In this document: positions 1 to 8,243 of the stretch, piece by piece | Position numbering within the stretch: position 1 is the first letter of the stretch | Layout: every line of letters begins with the position of its first letter | Assembly: GCA_016866375.1 (NCBI GenBank) | Contig: VGMK01000055.1 | Location: forward strand, 1-11,550 | Direction: 5' to 3' | Length of the DNA stretch: 11,550 nucleotides | Origin: Bacteroidota bacterium | GTDB taxonomy: Bacteria > Bacteroidota > Bacteroidia > Flavobacteriales_D > Crocinitomicaceae | Notes under the pieces: model-generated | Databases searched by the model: none | The model's input: only the letters and a program-made list of their open reading frames with translations | What the model was told of the DNA's origin: nothing | Translations under genes and position numbers: made by a program

Positions 1-1228
1 GATTGTCCTTGTGATCCAGCATAAATTCTTGCAATACATTTAGCGCCTCAAGTGGAGACTCCTGCATCAACAAATCTATGTAATCAGCCAAGCACTCCTC
101 ATCGTTTGGAACAAAATCTAAGGACATTACATAATTTGCTTTTGCCAAATCAAGTTCATTAGCTTTTTCATAGGCGCCGGCCAAAACATGATAAATTGCT
201 GCATTTTCTTGATCATAGTTAAGTGCTTTCTGGATCAAAGTGATTGCTTCTCGTGAATTTCCCTTCAAATCTTCAATAATTCCAAGACCCAACCATGCCT
301 CAGCCAATATCGGTGTAAGTTCTAATGCACGCTTGTAGAAATGCTTCGCGAGATCGAGTTCATTCAATTGTTCGTGTGCTTCTCCCAGATAACACAAAGC
401 CATCGCATCCTCTCCGTCAAGTTTCATACATTCGTGAAAATGTTCTATCGCCTTGTGAAATTTTTCCTGAGATAAATTGGCATTACCCATATTGAAATGT
501 GCTGGGCCAAAATCGGGGTTAATTAAAATGGCATAGTCATATGCATATGCGGCCTGATCGAAATCCTCCAGTTTACTGTGCGCGTTTCCTAAATTGTACC
601 AAGCGGTATAGGAATAAGGATTCTCATCAATAAAATCCGTGTAACACTTAATGGCGTTTTTATAATCGCCAAGTTGATCGTACAAAAAGGCAATCTCATA
701 CAAGGCTCCTTCATTTTGAGGATTTGTGGCTATGGCTTCCTTCAAAACTTCAATAGCTTCCTTCGTCATTCCCAGATTTTGGTACTCCATAGCAATATCG
801 AGGTAAATTTCATCTCTGTCTTCAGGCTCACATACATTCATCGCCATTTTAAAGTACTTGATGGCATTTTTTGAGTCCCTGAGCTGAGAAAAGAGCGCTC
901 CTTTGGTTAAGGTAACCTCCAATTGATTGTCACCAATTTTTTCTAACTGATTTATCAGGTCCATCGCCTCATTGAGTTGCCCTAAACCGCTCAGCGATTG
1001 TGCTTTTCGCAACATAAACAGTGGATTAAAACCAAATCGATCGATGCCATATTCTGCTGCCTGCCTCGCCTTTTGATAATTTCCATTTATTAAAAAATGA
1101 TCGAGTATCCCTTCAATTTTATCACTGTCTAGAAAAATACTGGATTGTCCTTTTAGATGCAATTCAAACTGTTGAAGATCCTCGTTTAAATTTTGTTCCT
1201 GAAAATCGTCGTCCTCATTGTCGAACAT
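1..1228 (-). CDS. TPR-repeat protein, C-terminus cut by window edge
   Basis: The reading frame is open from an ATG at 1228 to the window start, giving 409 residues with no stop, so the C-terminus lies outside. After an acidic N-terminus (MFDNEDDDF) come about ten to eleven consecutive 34-residue tetratricopeptide repeats from about residue 36 to the end. The consensus pattern is clear in the units at about 173-206 (ALYEIAFLYDQLGDYKNAI), 207-240 (AWYNLGNAHSKLEDFDQAA), 241-274 and 309-342. There is no signal peptide or membrane segment, so it is probably cytoplasmic. TPR arrays are protein-binding scaffolds; no catalytic domain is visible and the partner cannot be inferred. It lies 94 bases downstream of the HExxH gene on the same strand and could be the last gene of that transcript or have its own promoter. 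The TPR call is firm; the function is unknown. Confidence 0.9.
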   Translation of the reverse strand, partial: MFDNEDDDFQEQNLNEDLQQFELHLKGQSSIFLDSDKIEGILDHFLINGNYQKARQAAEYGIDRFGFNPLFMLRKAQSLSGLGQLNEAMDLINQLEKIGDNQLEVTLTKGALFSQLRDSKNAIKYFKMAMNVCEPEDRDEIYLDIAMEYQNLGMTKEAIEVLKEAIATNPQNEGALYEIAFLYDQLGDYKNAIKCYTDFIDENPYSYTAWYNLGNAHSKLEDFDQAAYAYDYAILINPDFGPAHFNMGNANLSQEKFHKAIEHFHECMKLDGEDAMALCYLGEAHEQLNELDLAKHFYKRALELTPILAEAWLGLGIIEDLKGNSREAITLIQKALNYDQENAAIYHVLAGAYEKANELDLAKANYVMSLDFVPNDEECLADYIDLLMQESPLEALNVLQEFMLDHKDN

Positions 1229-1322
1229 GCAGAGAAGTTTCTTTAAATTTACGTAGATTGTCTTGAATGAAAAAATTTAATTCCCCTAGTTTTCCACATT
1301 TTTTTTGTTTTGTTGAAAAATT
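1229..1322. other. Intergenic gap, no clear signal
   Basis: This 94-base AT-rich spacer separates the TPR gene from the HExxH gene, both on the minus strand. The only promoter-like string toward the TPR gene is TAAATTTA at about 1243-1250, which lacks the final G of the Bacteroidota -7 consensus TAnnTTTG. I found no convincing terminator hairpin. Confidence 0.4.
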
Positions 1323-2273
1323 CTAATGACTCAGAAAATTCTCATTGATTTCTTCGTACCTATTTGATTTAATTTGACCTGACAAAATCGGAAAAATCAG
1401 AGAAGAATGTTTTTCCGAACTGAAAACAAGACCTGTTCCTTTTTTTGCCGTCAACGTGAATTCATCGTATTTTTTCTCGTAAGCGGCAATCATTAGAGAA
1501 AATTTAGTTCTAATGGTCTTGTAAATGGTCTTAAAATTAGCATCGTTTTTAAGTTCTAAATACAAAGCTGGATAATGTTTTTTGGCATATAGCAAATATT
1601 CTTTAATAAAAAAATCAAATTCATAGAAAGCATCTGCATTCGAAGTGAATCCTGAAGACCAATGCCAGAGAAAATTATCACCGTATGTTTCGCGGAAAAG
1701 TGGCAAAAAATCATAGATCACCTTAGCGCCATGATAATAGGCATTGAATTCCTCCATTAATCCGACAATACCGTCTACCTGTGTTGATTGATTGAAATGC
1801 TTCGTTTCGATATACGAATTATAACGACAGGTTCGCAAATTTACAGGTATTGTCTCAGATAAAAAGCGCGCTGAAAACAGTTTATTCTTTGGGAATTTGT
1901 ACACCAGTTTTATGGATTCGTCAATGAAAAAACCTTCATCATCAGATATCCGTGGATCTTCCCCAAGTTGCTTTGCTTGCATCAATGGCAAGTGACTATC
2001 AAAAGCATGAACGGTTTCGTGTACGGTTGTAGAAATGGTGGATAAAAACCTTTCTTTAGTTGACAAATCACAAAATTCAAGGTGTTTCATCCCAACAGTC
2101 ACCGTTCTTCCTCCATAAGATATGGATGGCCCGCTTTTTTTATAAGTAGAAATTAGATAAAAAGTTGATGGAGAGTACTGTTCAAGATTGTCAAAAATGT
2201 ACTGCTCTGAAACTTGGGCTTCCGCGTAAAATACAAAAAAGCAACAAAAGAAAATTAGGCGACGAGTGTACAT
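1323..2273 (-). CDS. Exported HExxH putative zinc metallopeptidase, uncharacterised family
   Basis: This 316-residue protein has an N-terminal signal peptide: MYTRR, a hydrophobic core of Leu, Ile, Phe and Cys, then a likely cleavage site around AEA-Q. The notable motif is HETVH at residues 85-89, a perfect zincin HExxH within a predicted helix (TTVHETVHAFDS). A second helix has EEFNAYYHG at 174-182; Glu174 or Glu175 would suit the third zinc ligand of a gluzincin-type site. I do not recognise the family, and the metzincin pattern (HExxHxxGxxH/D) is absent. It would act in the periplasm or on the cell surface. I chose the ATG at 2273; a TTG two codons upstream (2279) would only add Met-Leu. 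It follows moxR after a 65-base gap on the same strand, so co-transcription is possible. Peptidase activity is inferred from the motif alone. Confidence 0.75.
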   Translation of the reverse strand: MYTRRLIFFCCFFVFYAEAQVSEQYIFDNLEQYSPSTFYLISTYKKSGPSISYGGRTVTVGMKHLEFCDLSTKERFLSTISTTVHETVHAFDSHLPLMQAKQLGEDPRISDDEGFFIDESIKLVYKFPKNKLFSARFLSETIPVNLRTCRYNSYIETKHFNQSTQVDGIVGLMEEFNAYYHGAKVIYDFLPLFRETYGDNFLWHWSSGFTSNADAFYEFDFFIKEYLLYAKKHYPALYLELKNDANFKTIYKTIRTKFSLMIAAYEKKYDEFTLTAKKGTGLVFSSEKHSSLIFPILSGQIKSNRYEEINENFLSH

Positions 2274-2338
2274 AAGCAATAAAATAAGGTAGATTTTTCG
2301 CCATATACCCTATAATGCTTAGCACCAATAAAGTTACG

Positions 2339-3292
2339 CTATAAAAGTTCGTCGATAATACTGTCCATTGAATACCCCTCTGCCTCAGCTCTATAATTAC
2401 GGACCAAACGGTGCCTCAATATTGCTTTTGCAACCATTTTTACATCATCGATATCGGGTGAATACTTACCTTTAATTGCTGCGTGGCACTTTGCTCCAAT
2501 AACTAAATTTTGTGAGGCCCTTGGTCCTGCACCCCACGTAATATAATTTCTAGTCAAAGCAGGTGCAGAAGGATTGTTAATTCGCGTTTTTGCTACCAAA
2601 TTCACGGCATATTCCAATACATTGTCGGCCACGGGAATTCTTCGGATTAAATCTTGGTAATAGATTATTTGATCTGCATCCAAGACTTTATTTAATGTCG
2701 GTTTATAATCTGAGGTCGTTGTTTTGACTATGGCCAATTCCTCCGCATACGTGGGATAGTCCACCCAAACATTGAACATGAACCTGTCTAATTGCGCTTC
2801 CGGCAAAGGATAGGTTCCCTCCTGCTCTATCGGGTTTTGCGTCGCTAATACGAAAAATGGATTTGGAAGGGTATAAGTAGTACCAGCAGCAGTTACTTTT
2901 CTTTCTTGCATCGCCTCCAATAAAGCCGATTGGGTTTTTGGGGGTGTACGATTTATCTCATCTGCCAATATCACATTAGCAAATAATGGCCCCTTTATAA
3001 ATTTAAACTGCTTCGATTCATCTAATATTTCTGAACCTATAATATCCGTTGGCATTAAATCCGGGGTGAACTGAATTCGGTTAAAGGATAATCCTAAAGT
3101 TTCAGAAATGGTATTAACAAGTAAAGTTTTAGCAAGTCCCGGTACGCCGACCAATAAACAATGGGATCGAGAAAATATTGAAATCAAAACTTGATCCACC
3201 ACATCATCTTGTCCGATGATGACTTTATGTATTTCATTTTTTAAATCCTGGTAATGGGCTACTAAATTATCTATTCCTTGTTTATCTGACAT
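2339..3292 (-). CDS. MoxR-family AAA+ ATPase
   Basis: This 317-residue protein has the usual length and motifs of MoxR ATPases: Walker A GVPGLAKT (49-56), Walker B VILADE (107-112) followed by INR, sensor 1 ATQNP (150-154), an EAQLDRF stretch with a candidate arginine finger (Arg170), and a sensor 2 region GAGPRAS (254-260). The family forms hexameric ATP-driven remodellers that insert metals or mature partner proteins, usually together with von Willebrand A-domain proteins. No such partner gene (DUF58, VWA, Bat) lies in this window. It starts at an ATG 6 bases after the stop of the 450-aa parvulin gene, so it is almost certainly in the same operon. The context suggests a link with envelope protein folding or stress, but that is inference. 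Family assignment is firm; the substrate is unknown. Confidence 0.95.
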   Translation of the reverse strand: MSDKQGIDNLVAHYQDLKNEIHKVIIGQDDVVDQVLISIFSRSHCLLVGVPGLAKTLLVNTISETLGLSFNRIQFTPDLMPTDIIGSEILDESKQFKFIKGPLFANVILADEINRTPPKTQSALLEAMQERKVTAAGTTYTLPNPFFVLATQNPIEQEGTYPLPEAQLDRFMFNVWVDYPTYAEELAIVKTTTSDYKPTLNKVLDADQIIYYQDLIRRIPVADNVLEYAVNLVAKTRINNPSAPALTRNYITWGAGPRASQNLVIGAKCHAAIKGKYSPDIDDVKMVAKAILRHRLVRNYRAEAEGYSMDSIIDELL

Positions 3293-3298
3293 ATAATG

Positions 3299-4651
3299 TT
3301 AATTTGATTTCCAATTGCTTTGAAAGGTGCAGGTGCGATAGAGATCGTCTATCCGAATATAGGACGAAGTGACTTTTGAATTTACCCATTCGTTTACTGT
3401 TCGCGTTTTCTTATCATTTTCAGCAGCCATCTTTATCAAAGCATAATCATCATTTAAATTGGCTTTGTGAGCAGGTATTCTTTCTAGTAATCGTACAATT
3501 CGAATTCCATCTTTACGTTCATAAAAATCATTGTAAATGGAGGGTTTAGAAATATCCCCTTTTTCCATACGATCCGTTATCAAATAGATTTGTTGATCTA
3601 TTTCATTGAGTTGATCCATTTCCCAAGTTTGTTCTCCCGTGTATGGATTGGTAATAATCCCTTTATTTTCTTTTGTCATCTCGTCATTTGAATATTTAAT
3701 TACCGCTTGATCCCAAGTGATTTGATTCATTTTCAGCATGTTATATGCAGAATCCACCTTATCTGCAGACTTTTTGAAGGCTTGTTTGGAGTAGGTAGGT
3801 TTTTTTAAGATGTGACGACATACATAGTCATCTCCTCTTCTCTCCAGAAGCAGAAGAATATGGTAACCAAATTGCGTTTCAATGATTTCAGAAATTTCTC
3901 CTGACTTTAAGGATAGTGCCGTCGACTCAAATTTGGGTACCATCATACCTCGCGAGGCTTCGATAAGCCCTCCGTTAATGGCACTTGAGATATCATCTGA
4001 ATGAATTTTAGCCATTAAATCAAAGTTCTCAGCGGTCAACTCCTTTTGGACATCTTGCAATTTTAAGAGTGCTTTTTCCCGATCCTCGTTAACAATTGAG
4101 GGATAATTGATAATCTGCTGGAAACTCAATCTCATATTGATTAACGGAATGCTATCTTTTGGTATTTTATTAAAAAAAGTGGCAACCTCCCTAGGAGTGA
4201 CGGAAATTGAAGAAACTAATTTTTGCTGCATTTCTTGAGCGAGCATTTTTTTCTTTATCAATTCGCGTAATTCACCCTTCAACTGATTGGTTGTTTTTCC
4301 ATAAACTTCCTCCATTTTCGCAACATCCCCATTGAATTTTTCGTCTATTGCTATACGAAAACGCATCTCTAATTCAGAATCAACTGCCTCATCTGAAATA
4401 ACCAAACTGTCAATGAGCGCTTGATTATAGAGCAGCTCTTCTAGCAGTAATTGTTCAAGTACCTCGCAATCACTTTGGGGCTCCGCTTTCGGATTGTTGA
4501 CTATGAATTGTAATTTACGTTCTTCAATATCAGACAGCAGTATGACCTGATCACCAACTTGCGCCATAATTTTATTTACGATTTTTCGTTCGCTTTGGGC
4601 TGATGACAAGAAAGGAAATATAAAAAAAAGTAAAATCAATTTATAAGACAT
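3299..4651 (-). CDS. SurA-like periplasmic peptidyl-prolyl cis-trans isomerase (450 aa)
   Basis: A signal peptide (hydrophobic residues 4-17, cleavage near SSA-Q) is followed by a SurA-type N-terminal chaperone region. This begins KIMAQVGDQVILLSDIEER at about 27-45 and is helical to about residue 148. A parvulin (rotamase) domain at about 172-271 includes GGLIEASRGMMVPKFE and ends in the typical FGYHILLLLERR. A second, more divergent parvulin-like domain follows at about 277-391 (starting CRHILKK, ending GIRIVRLLERIPAHK). Overall order and length match SurA of about 430-450 aa, which escorts unfolded outer-membrane proteins through the periplasm. It starts 3 bases after the stop of the 657-aa parvulin gene and ends 6 bases before moxR, so the three are probably translated from one mRNA. 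I left the symbol blank because Bacteroidota carry several parvulins and orthology to E. coli surA is not shown. Confidence 0.92.
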   Translation of the reverse strand: MSYKLILLFFIFPFLSSAQSERKIVNKIMAQVGDQVILLSDIEERKLQFIVNNPKAEPQSDCEVLEQLLLEELLYNQALIDSLVISDEAVDSELEMRFRIAIDEKFNGDVAKMEEVYGKTTNQLKGELRELIKKKMLAQEMQQKLVSSISVTPREVATFFNKIPKDSIPLINMRLSFQQIINYPSIVNEDREKALLKLQDVQKELTAENFDLMAKIHSDDISSAINGGLIEASRGMMVPKFESTALSLKSGEISEIIETQFGYHILLLLERRGDDYVCRHILKKPTYSKQAFKKSADKVDSAYNMLKMNQITWDQAVIKYSNDEMTKENKGIITNPYTGEQTWEMDQLNEIDQQIYLITDRMEKGDISKPSIYNDFYERKDGIRIVRLLERIPAHKANLNDDYALIKMAAENDKKTRTVNEWVNSKVTSSYIRIDDLYRTCTFQSNWKSN

Positions 4652-4654
4652 CCC

Positions 4655-6628
4655 CTATTTATTTAAATTGTAAAGTATGTCGTCATATACTTTAATTACA
4701 TGATTTTTTGTAATTTCTTCCATCCATTTTTTTTCAAGAAAATTCTGATAATCCGAAGTAACAGCGCCTTTTGTCTCTGTTAATTCTTTTCTCATAATTG
4801 GGAGCTCCGCTTTCAATTCTACAACATAAAATTTACCTTCAAATTCGAAAGGTTTATTCCTGCCACGTAAGAATTCTCTATCCTTCAATGGCTTGTATTG
4901 CTCCGGATCGAGTTTATTCATTTTTACTTTCACATTCAACTCAGACGTTGCATTTAATTTATCGAGAATATTTTTGGAGGTATTTTTCTTTTTCTTCAAC
5001 ATTTTATATGCTGCAGAGGCGTATTTTAATGATGAGCATTCATAAACAACAGCGTCGTAGCGCCTCGGCCACATGTAATTGTCTCTGTTTTGTTCAAAAT
5101 AGCTGCGCAAGCCCGCTGTATCTTTGATTGCTTTATTCCAAACTTGATCTGACATCACTTCGTATAGAATAATTCCGTCATGATATTCTTTTAAAAGCGC
5201 TTTGTAATCTGGATATTTGGCCTCTAAAACACTTTCTTCATATTCGAGAATTGCCAACTTTTCCCAATTTTGCTCCTGTTTAAAGACGACAGATTTTATA
5301 TCTTCTTTTTTGACTCCTCTGTAGTTTTTCACTAAATAATTGGCAAAATCCTTTTGAGTGAATTTTTTATTTACTAAACCTAGCTCAAAAATAGTTAAAT
5401 CTGTATTAAGTTTATCTGCACTCCATTTACCGTTATAATAGGTGGTATCCAGGTTTTTATCAAACCAAACCAAAGGCGCCGTTCCCATTGATTTATACCC
5501 GTACTGTTTCTTTAATTTTTCCACAAATGAAGCCTGTGTTTTTTTGGCGCGATCGTCCTTATTTACTTTAGATTGAATCTCCTTTTTCATCGTTTCAAAA
5601 GCTGCGATGTCCTTCAATTCGAGTCTTTTGATGATATGAAAGCCGTAATCTGTTTTTATTGGCTTACTAAAATCACCATCCTTTTTAAGGGCAAATGCAG
5701 CATCCTCAAATACCGAAACCATACGTTGTGTAGTTCCAGAACCAAACATTGGTAGCTCTCCATTTTTCTTTTGCGTAGCCGCATCCTCGGTGAAAGCTTG
5801 AACAAGTGCATCCCAGGACTCGCCACTTACTAATTTTTCGTACAATTCGTTTATTCTTTTCTCCGCATTAAGAACATTTTCTTCGGTTTCGTTTTTACTT
5901 GCTTGTATCATTAAATGCGCCACTCTGATGGTACCTCGAGCAGGACGCTTGTCCGTTACTTTAATAATGTGGTAGCCAAATCTCGTACGAACAGGGTCTG
6001 AAATTTTCCCGTCTGGTGTGTTGTAAGCCTTATCTTCAAAAGGGTAGACCATTTGGAACGCCGTGAAATAACCAAGATCACCCCCATTGTTTACTACCGA
6101 CGGGTCTTCGGAACCAGTTTTTGACTTGGCCACTGAAGCAAAGTCCTCACCTTTATCGATTCTAGCCTTGCAAGACATTACTTTGTTCCATGCATTCAAT
6201 GTGTCTTTCGGTGAAGCATTGAGGTCACATTTTATTAAAATGTGTGAGGCTCGAATTTCAGTTTTCATTCGATTGTATGCTTCTTGAACAAGGAGAATAT
6301 TGGCTGCAGAATCAATTAAGTATGGATTGGCTAGCTGCTTCCTGTATCCCTCTAACTCTTTTTTTAATTTGGGTATCGTATCGTACCCCAATGCCTCTGC
6401 CTCAGCTACTTTGAGCTTAAACCGCTTAAACATAAGCATGTATTCATCCAATGAGACTTTATCAAACTTGGGGTTTGGATTATTTTTCAAATAAATTTGA
6501 AGAAATTCACTCCTCGAAACAGGATTTCCATCAATTTCCATTACAGTGGGGTCTTGTGTTTGGGCAATCACAAGATTGCCTAACAAAACAAAAAAAGATA
6601 TAATGACAATTCCAACTATTTTTCTCAT
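4655..6628 (-). CDS. Multi-domain parvulin-type peptidyl-prolyl isomerase (657 aa)
   Basis: A signal peptide (hydrophobic 4-21, cleavage near VIA-Q) precedes an N-terminal helical region with SRSEFLQIYLKNNP at about 38-51. Two clear parvulin domains follow in tandem. The first, at about 124-226, runs from IRASHILIKC through NGGDLGYFTAFQMVYPFED to RFGYHIIKVTDKRPA. The second, at about 234-337, runs from IRVAHLMIQASK through NGELPMFG to DYGFHIIKRLE. About 320 further residues end in a helix of the SurA closing type (AVTSDYQNFLEKKWMEEI, 622-639). The stretch at about 522-611 may be a third, degenerate isomerase-like fold. It is probably a periplasmic chaperone/isomerase for outer-membrane or secreted proteins; the lack of a transmembrane anchor beyond the signal peptide argues against PpiD. 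It begins 20 bases after guaB with an A-rich leader instead of a Shine-Dalgarno. Confidence 0.92.
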   Translation of the reverse strand: MRKIVGIVIISFFVLLGNLVIAQTQDPTVMEIDGNPVSRSEFLQIYLKNNPNPKFDKVSLDEYMLMFKRFKLKVAEAEALGYDTIPKLKKELEGYRKQLANPYLIDSAANILLVQEAYNRMKTEIRASHILIKCDLNASPKDTLNAWNKVMSCKARIDKGEDFASVAKSKTGSEDPSVVNNGGDLGYFTAFQMVYPFEDKAYNTPDGKISDPVRTRFGYHIIKVTDKRPARGTIRVAHLMIQASKNETEENVLNAEKRINELYEKLVSGESWDALVQAFTEDAATQKKNGELPMFGSGTTQRMVSVFEDAAFALKKDGDFSKPIKTDYGFHIIKRLELKDIAAFETMKKEIQSKVNKDDRAKKTQASFVEKLKKQYGYKSMGTAPLVWFDKNLDTTYYNGKWSADKLNTDLTIFELGLVNKKFTQKDFANYLVKNYRGVKKEDIKSVVFKQEQNWEKLAILEYEESVLEAKYPDYKALLKEYHDGIILYEVMSDQVWNKAIKDTAGLRSYFEQNRDNYMWPRRYDAVVYECSSLKYASAAYKMLKKKKNTSKNILDKLNATSELNVKVKMNKLDPEQYKPLKDREFLRGRNKPFEFEGKFYVVELKAELPIMRKELTETKGAVTSDYQNFLEKKWMEEITKNHVIKVYDDILYNLNK

Positions 6629-6648
6629 GGTTTAATTATTTTTCTATT

Positions 6649-8121
6649 TTATTTAAAACTGTAATTCGGTGCCTCTCGTGTTATCGTCACATCGTGCGGG
6701 TGACTTTCTTTCACTCCCGCAGATGTAATGCGCACAAACTGAGCTTCTTTAAGTTTTTTTAGGGTTGATGCTCCACAATATCCCATTCCTGCACGCAATC
6801 CTCCTGTGATTTGGTGCATGACCTCTACTAATTTTCCTTTGTATGGCACACGACCAGAAATGCCTTCTGGAACCAATTTCTTTATGTCGTCTTCTGCATC
6901 TTGAAAATACCTGTCCTTGGATCCTTGTTGCATGGCCTCTAAGGACCCCATTCCGCGATATGACTTAAACTTTCTGCCCTCGTAAATAATAGTTTCTCCG
7001 GGAGATTCTTCCACTCCGGCAAACATGGAACCAAGCATAACTGAGTCTGCACCTGCAGCCAAAGCCTTAACTATATCACCCGTGTAACGTATTCCACCAT
7101 CGGCAATAACAGGTACATCTGTTCCTTCAATTGCCAAGGCTACATCATTTACAGCAGTTAACTGAGGAACGCCAACACCAGCAATTATTCGGGTAGTACA
7201 AATCGAACCGGGACCAATTCCTACTTTAACGGCGTCAGCACCAGCCTCCACAAGTGCTTTGGCTGCTTCGCCTGTGGCGATATTCCCAACAACTAAATCC
7301 AATTTCGGAAATTTGGCTTTTACCTCCTTTAATTTTCCAATTACACCTTCTGAATGGCCATGGGCAGTGTCAATTACAACTGCGTCAACGCCAGCTTTAA
7401 CAAGCGCCTCTACCCTTTCCAAAGTATCGTGCGTTACGCCTACAGCAGCCGCAACTCGAAGACGCCCTAATTTATCTTTACAAGATATTGGATGTTCTTT
7501 CACTTTAATTATATCGCGGTATGTAATTAAGCCGATTAACTTAAAGGAACTATCCACAACTGGTAATTTTTCAATTCGATTTTCCTGTAAAATTCCCTCT
7601 GCCGTTTGAAGATCAGTAGATTCCGCGGTAGTGATGAGTTTATCGGATGTCATAATTTCCTTGACAGGTCGGTCAATATTTTTTTCAAAACGCAAATCGC
7701 GATTTGTAACAATTCCCTTCAAAATGTTTTGTTCATCTACAACTGGTATTCCCCCAATACCATTTTCTTTCATTAATAAGAGAGCATCCTTTACCAATGC
7801 CGACTCACTCAATGTAATTGGATCTATAATCATTCCGCTTTCCGAACGCTTCACCTTTCTTACATTGGTAGCCTGCATTTCAATGGTCATATTTTTATGG
7901 ATTACACCTATACCTCCCTGTTGAGCAATGGATATAGCCAATTCTGCCTCAGTCACGGTATCCATTGCCGAAGAAACGATCGGTGCATTTAAAACAATGT
8001 TTCGCGTAAATTTTGACTGCAAAGAAACTTCTCTTGGCAAAACTTGAGAAAACGCTGGTTCTAAAAGGACATCGTCGTAGGTCAATCCCTCCTTAATGTT
8101 ATTCAAACTATTGATTGGCAT
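6649..8121 (-). CDS. guaB: Inosine-5'-monophosphate dehydrogenase
   Basis: GuaB oxidises IMP to XMP with NAD+, the committed step of GMP synthesis in the cytoplasm. At 490 residues it is the standard bacterial length. Visible features: N-terminal LTYDDVLLEP (13-22), APIVSSAMDTVTE (46-58), a tandem CBS pair inserted at about 97-208 (regulatory nucleotide-binding Bateman module), DTAHGHS (251-257), the catalytic loop GIGPGSICTTR with nucleophile Cys308, DGGIRYTGD (341-349), the SYRGMGS motif (387-393) and the mobile-flap Arg404-Tyr405. All key residues are present, so it should be active. It heads a run of four closely spaced minus-strand genes and has an exact TAnnTTTG box 25 bases upstream of its ATG. 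Linking a purine enzyme to periplasmic folding factors probably reflects a shared housekeeping promoter and not a joint pathway. Confidence 0.98.
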   Translation of the reverse strand: MPINSLNNIKEGLTYDDVLLEPAFSQVLPREVSLQSKFTRNIVLNAPIVSSAMDTVTEAELAISIAQQGGIGVIHKNMTIEMQATNVRKVKRSESGMIIDPITLSESALVKDALLLMKENGIGGIPVVDEQNILKGIVTNRDLRFEKNIDRPVKEIMTSDKLITTAESTDLQTAEGILQENRIEKLPVVDSSFKLIGLITYRDIIKVKEHPISCKDKLGRLRVAAAVGVTHDTLERVEALVKAGVDAVVIDTAHGHSEGVIGKLKEVKAKFPKLDLVVGNIATGEAAKALVEAGADAVKVGIGPGSICTTRIIAGVGVPQLTAVNDVALAIEGTDVPVIADGGIRYTGDIVKALAAGADSVMLGSMFAGVEESPGETIIYEGRKFKSYRGMGSLEAMQQGSKDRYFQDAEDDIKKLVPEGISGRVPYKGKLVEVMHQITGGLRAGMGYCGASTLKKLKEAQFVRITSAGVKESHPHDVTITREAPNYSFK

Positions 8122-8146
8122 GTGAATCTATAACTATAAATTCTCG

Positions 8147-8154
8147 CAAATTTA
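8147..8154 (-). promoter_or_regulatory. -7 promoter box for guaB operon
   Basis: Read on the minus strand, the site is TAAATTTG, an exact match to the Bacteroidota -7 consensus TAnnTTTG. Its end lies 25 bases before the guaB ATG, predicting a leader of roughly 20 bases. I see no matching TTG or TTTG at the expected -33 distance, so the call rests on the -7 box and its position. Confidence 0.55.
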
Positions 8155-8223
8155 TGAAAATAATAGCACTTTCTCTAATTTCAGAAGTGTTAAATATGGC
8201 TAAAAAAGACGTGATGACGATAC

Positions 8224-8231
8224 TATTTTTG
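8224..8231 (+). promoter_or_regulatory. -7 promoter box for the 8244 gene
   Basis: TATTTTTG is an exact match to the Bacteroidota -7 consensus TAnnTTTG on the plus strand, the only plus-strand gene direction here. It ends 12 bases before the GTG start at 8244, so the transcript would carry a leader of only about 5-8 bases. No clear -33 TTG is present upstream. The match is partly made of a T-run, so chance occurrence in AT-rich DNA is possible. Confidence 0.5.
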
Positions 8232-8243
8232 TAATATTGTTCT

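Noticed and set aside
85..1123. Repeated structure in the first kilobase suggesting a DNA repeat array
   Set aside because: The periodicity is at protein level (34-residue TPR units) with divergent DNA, so it is not a CRISPR or tandem DNA repeat.
1243..1250. TAAATTTA as a promoter for the TPR gene
   Set aside because: It lacks the conserved final G of TAnnTTTG, and such strings are common by chance in AT-rich DNA.
2086..2103. Metzincin assignment for the HExxH protein
   Set aside because: The motif continues AFDSH instead of xxGxxH/D, so the metzincin third ligand and glycine turn are missing.
2274..2279. TTG start two codons before the HExxH gene's ATG
   Set aside because: It adds only Met-Leu before a good ATG-initiated signal peptide.
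4798..5127. 109-codon plus-strand open frame inside the 657-aa parvulin gene
   Set aside because: It is antisense to a well-supported gene and its product has no recognisable motif.
7259..7609. 116-codon plus-strand open frame inside guaB
   Set aside because: It is antisense to conserved guaB sequence; the low-complexity Ala/Thr/Ser product is a codon-bias shadow.
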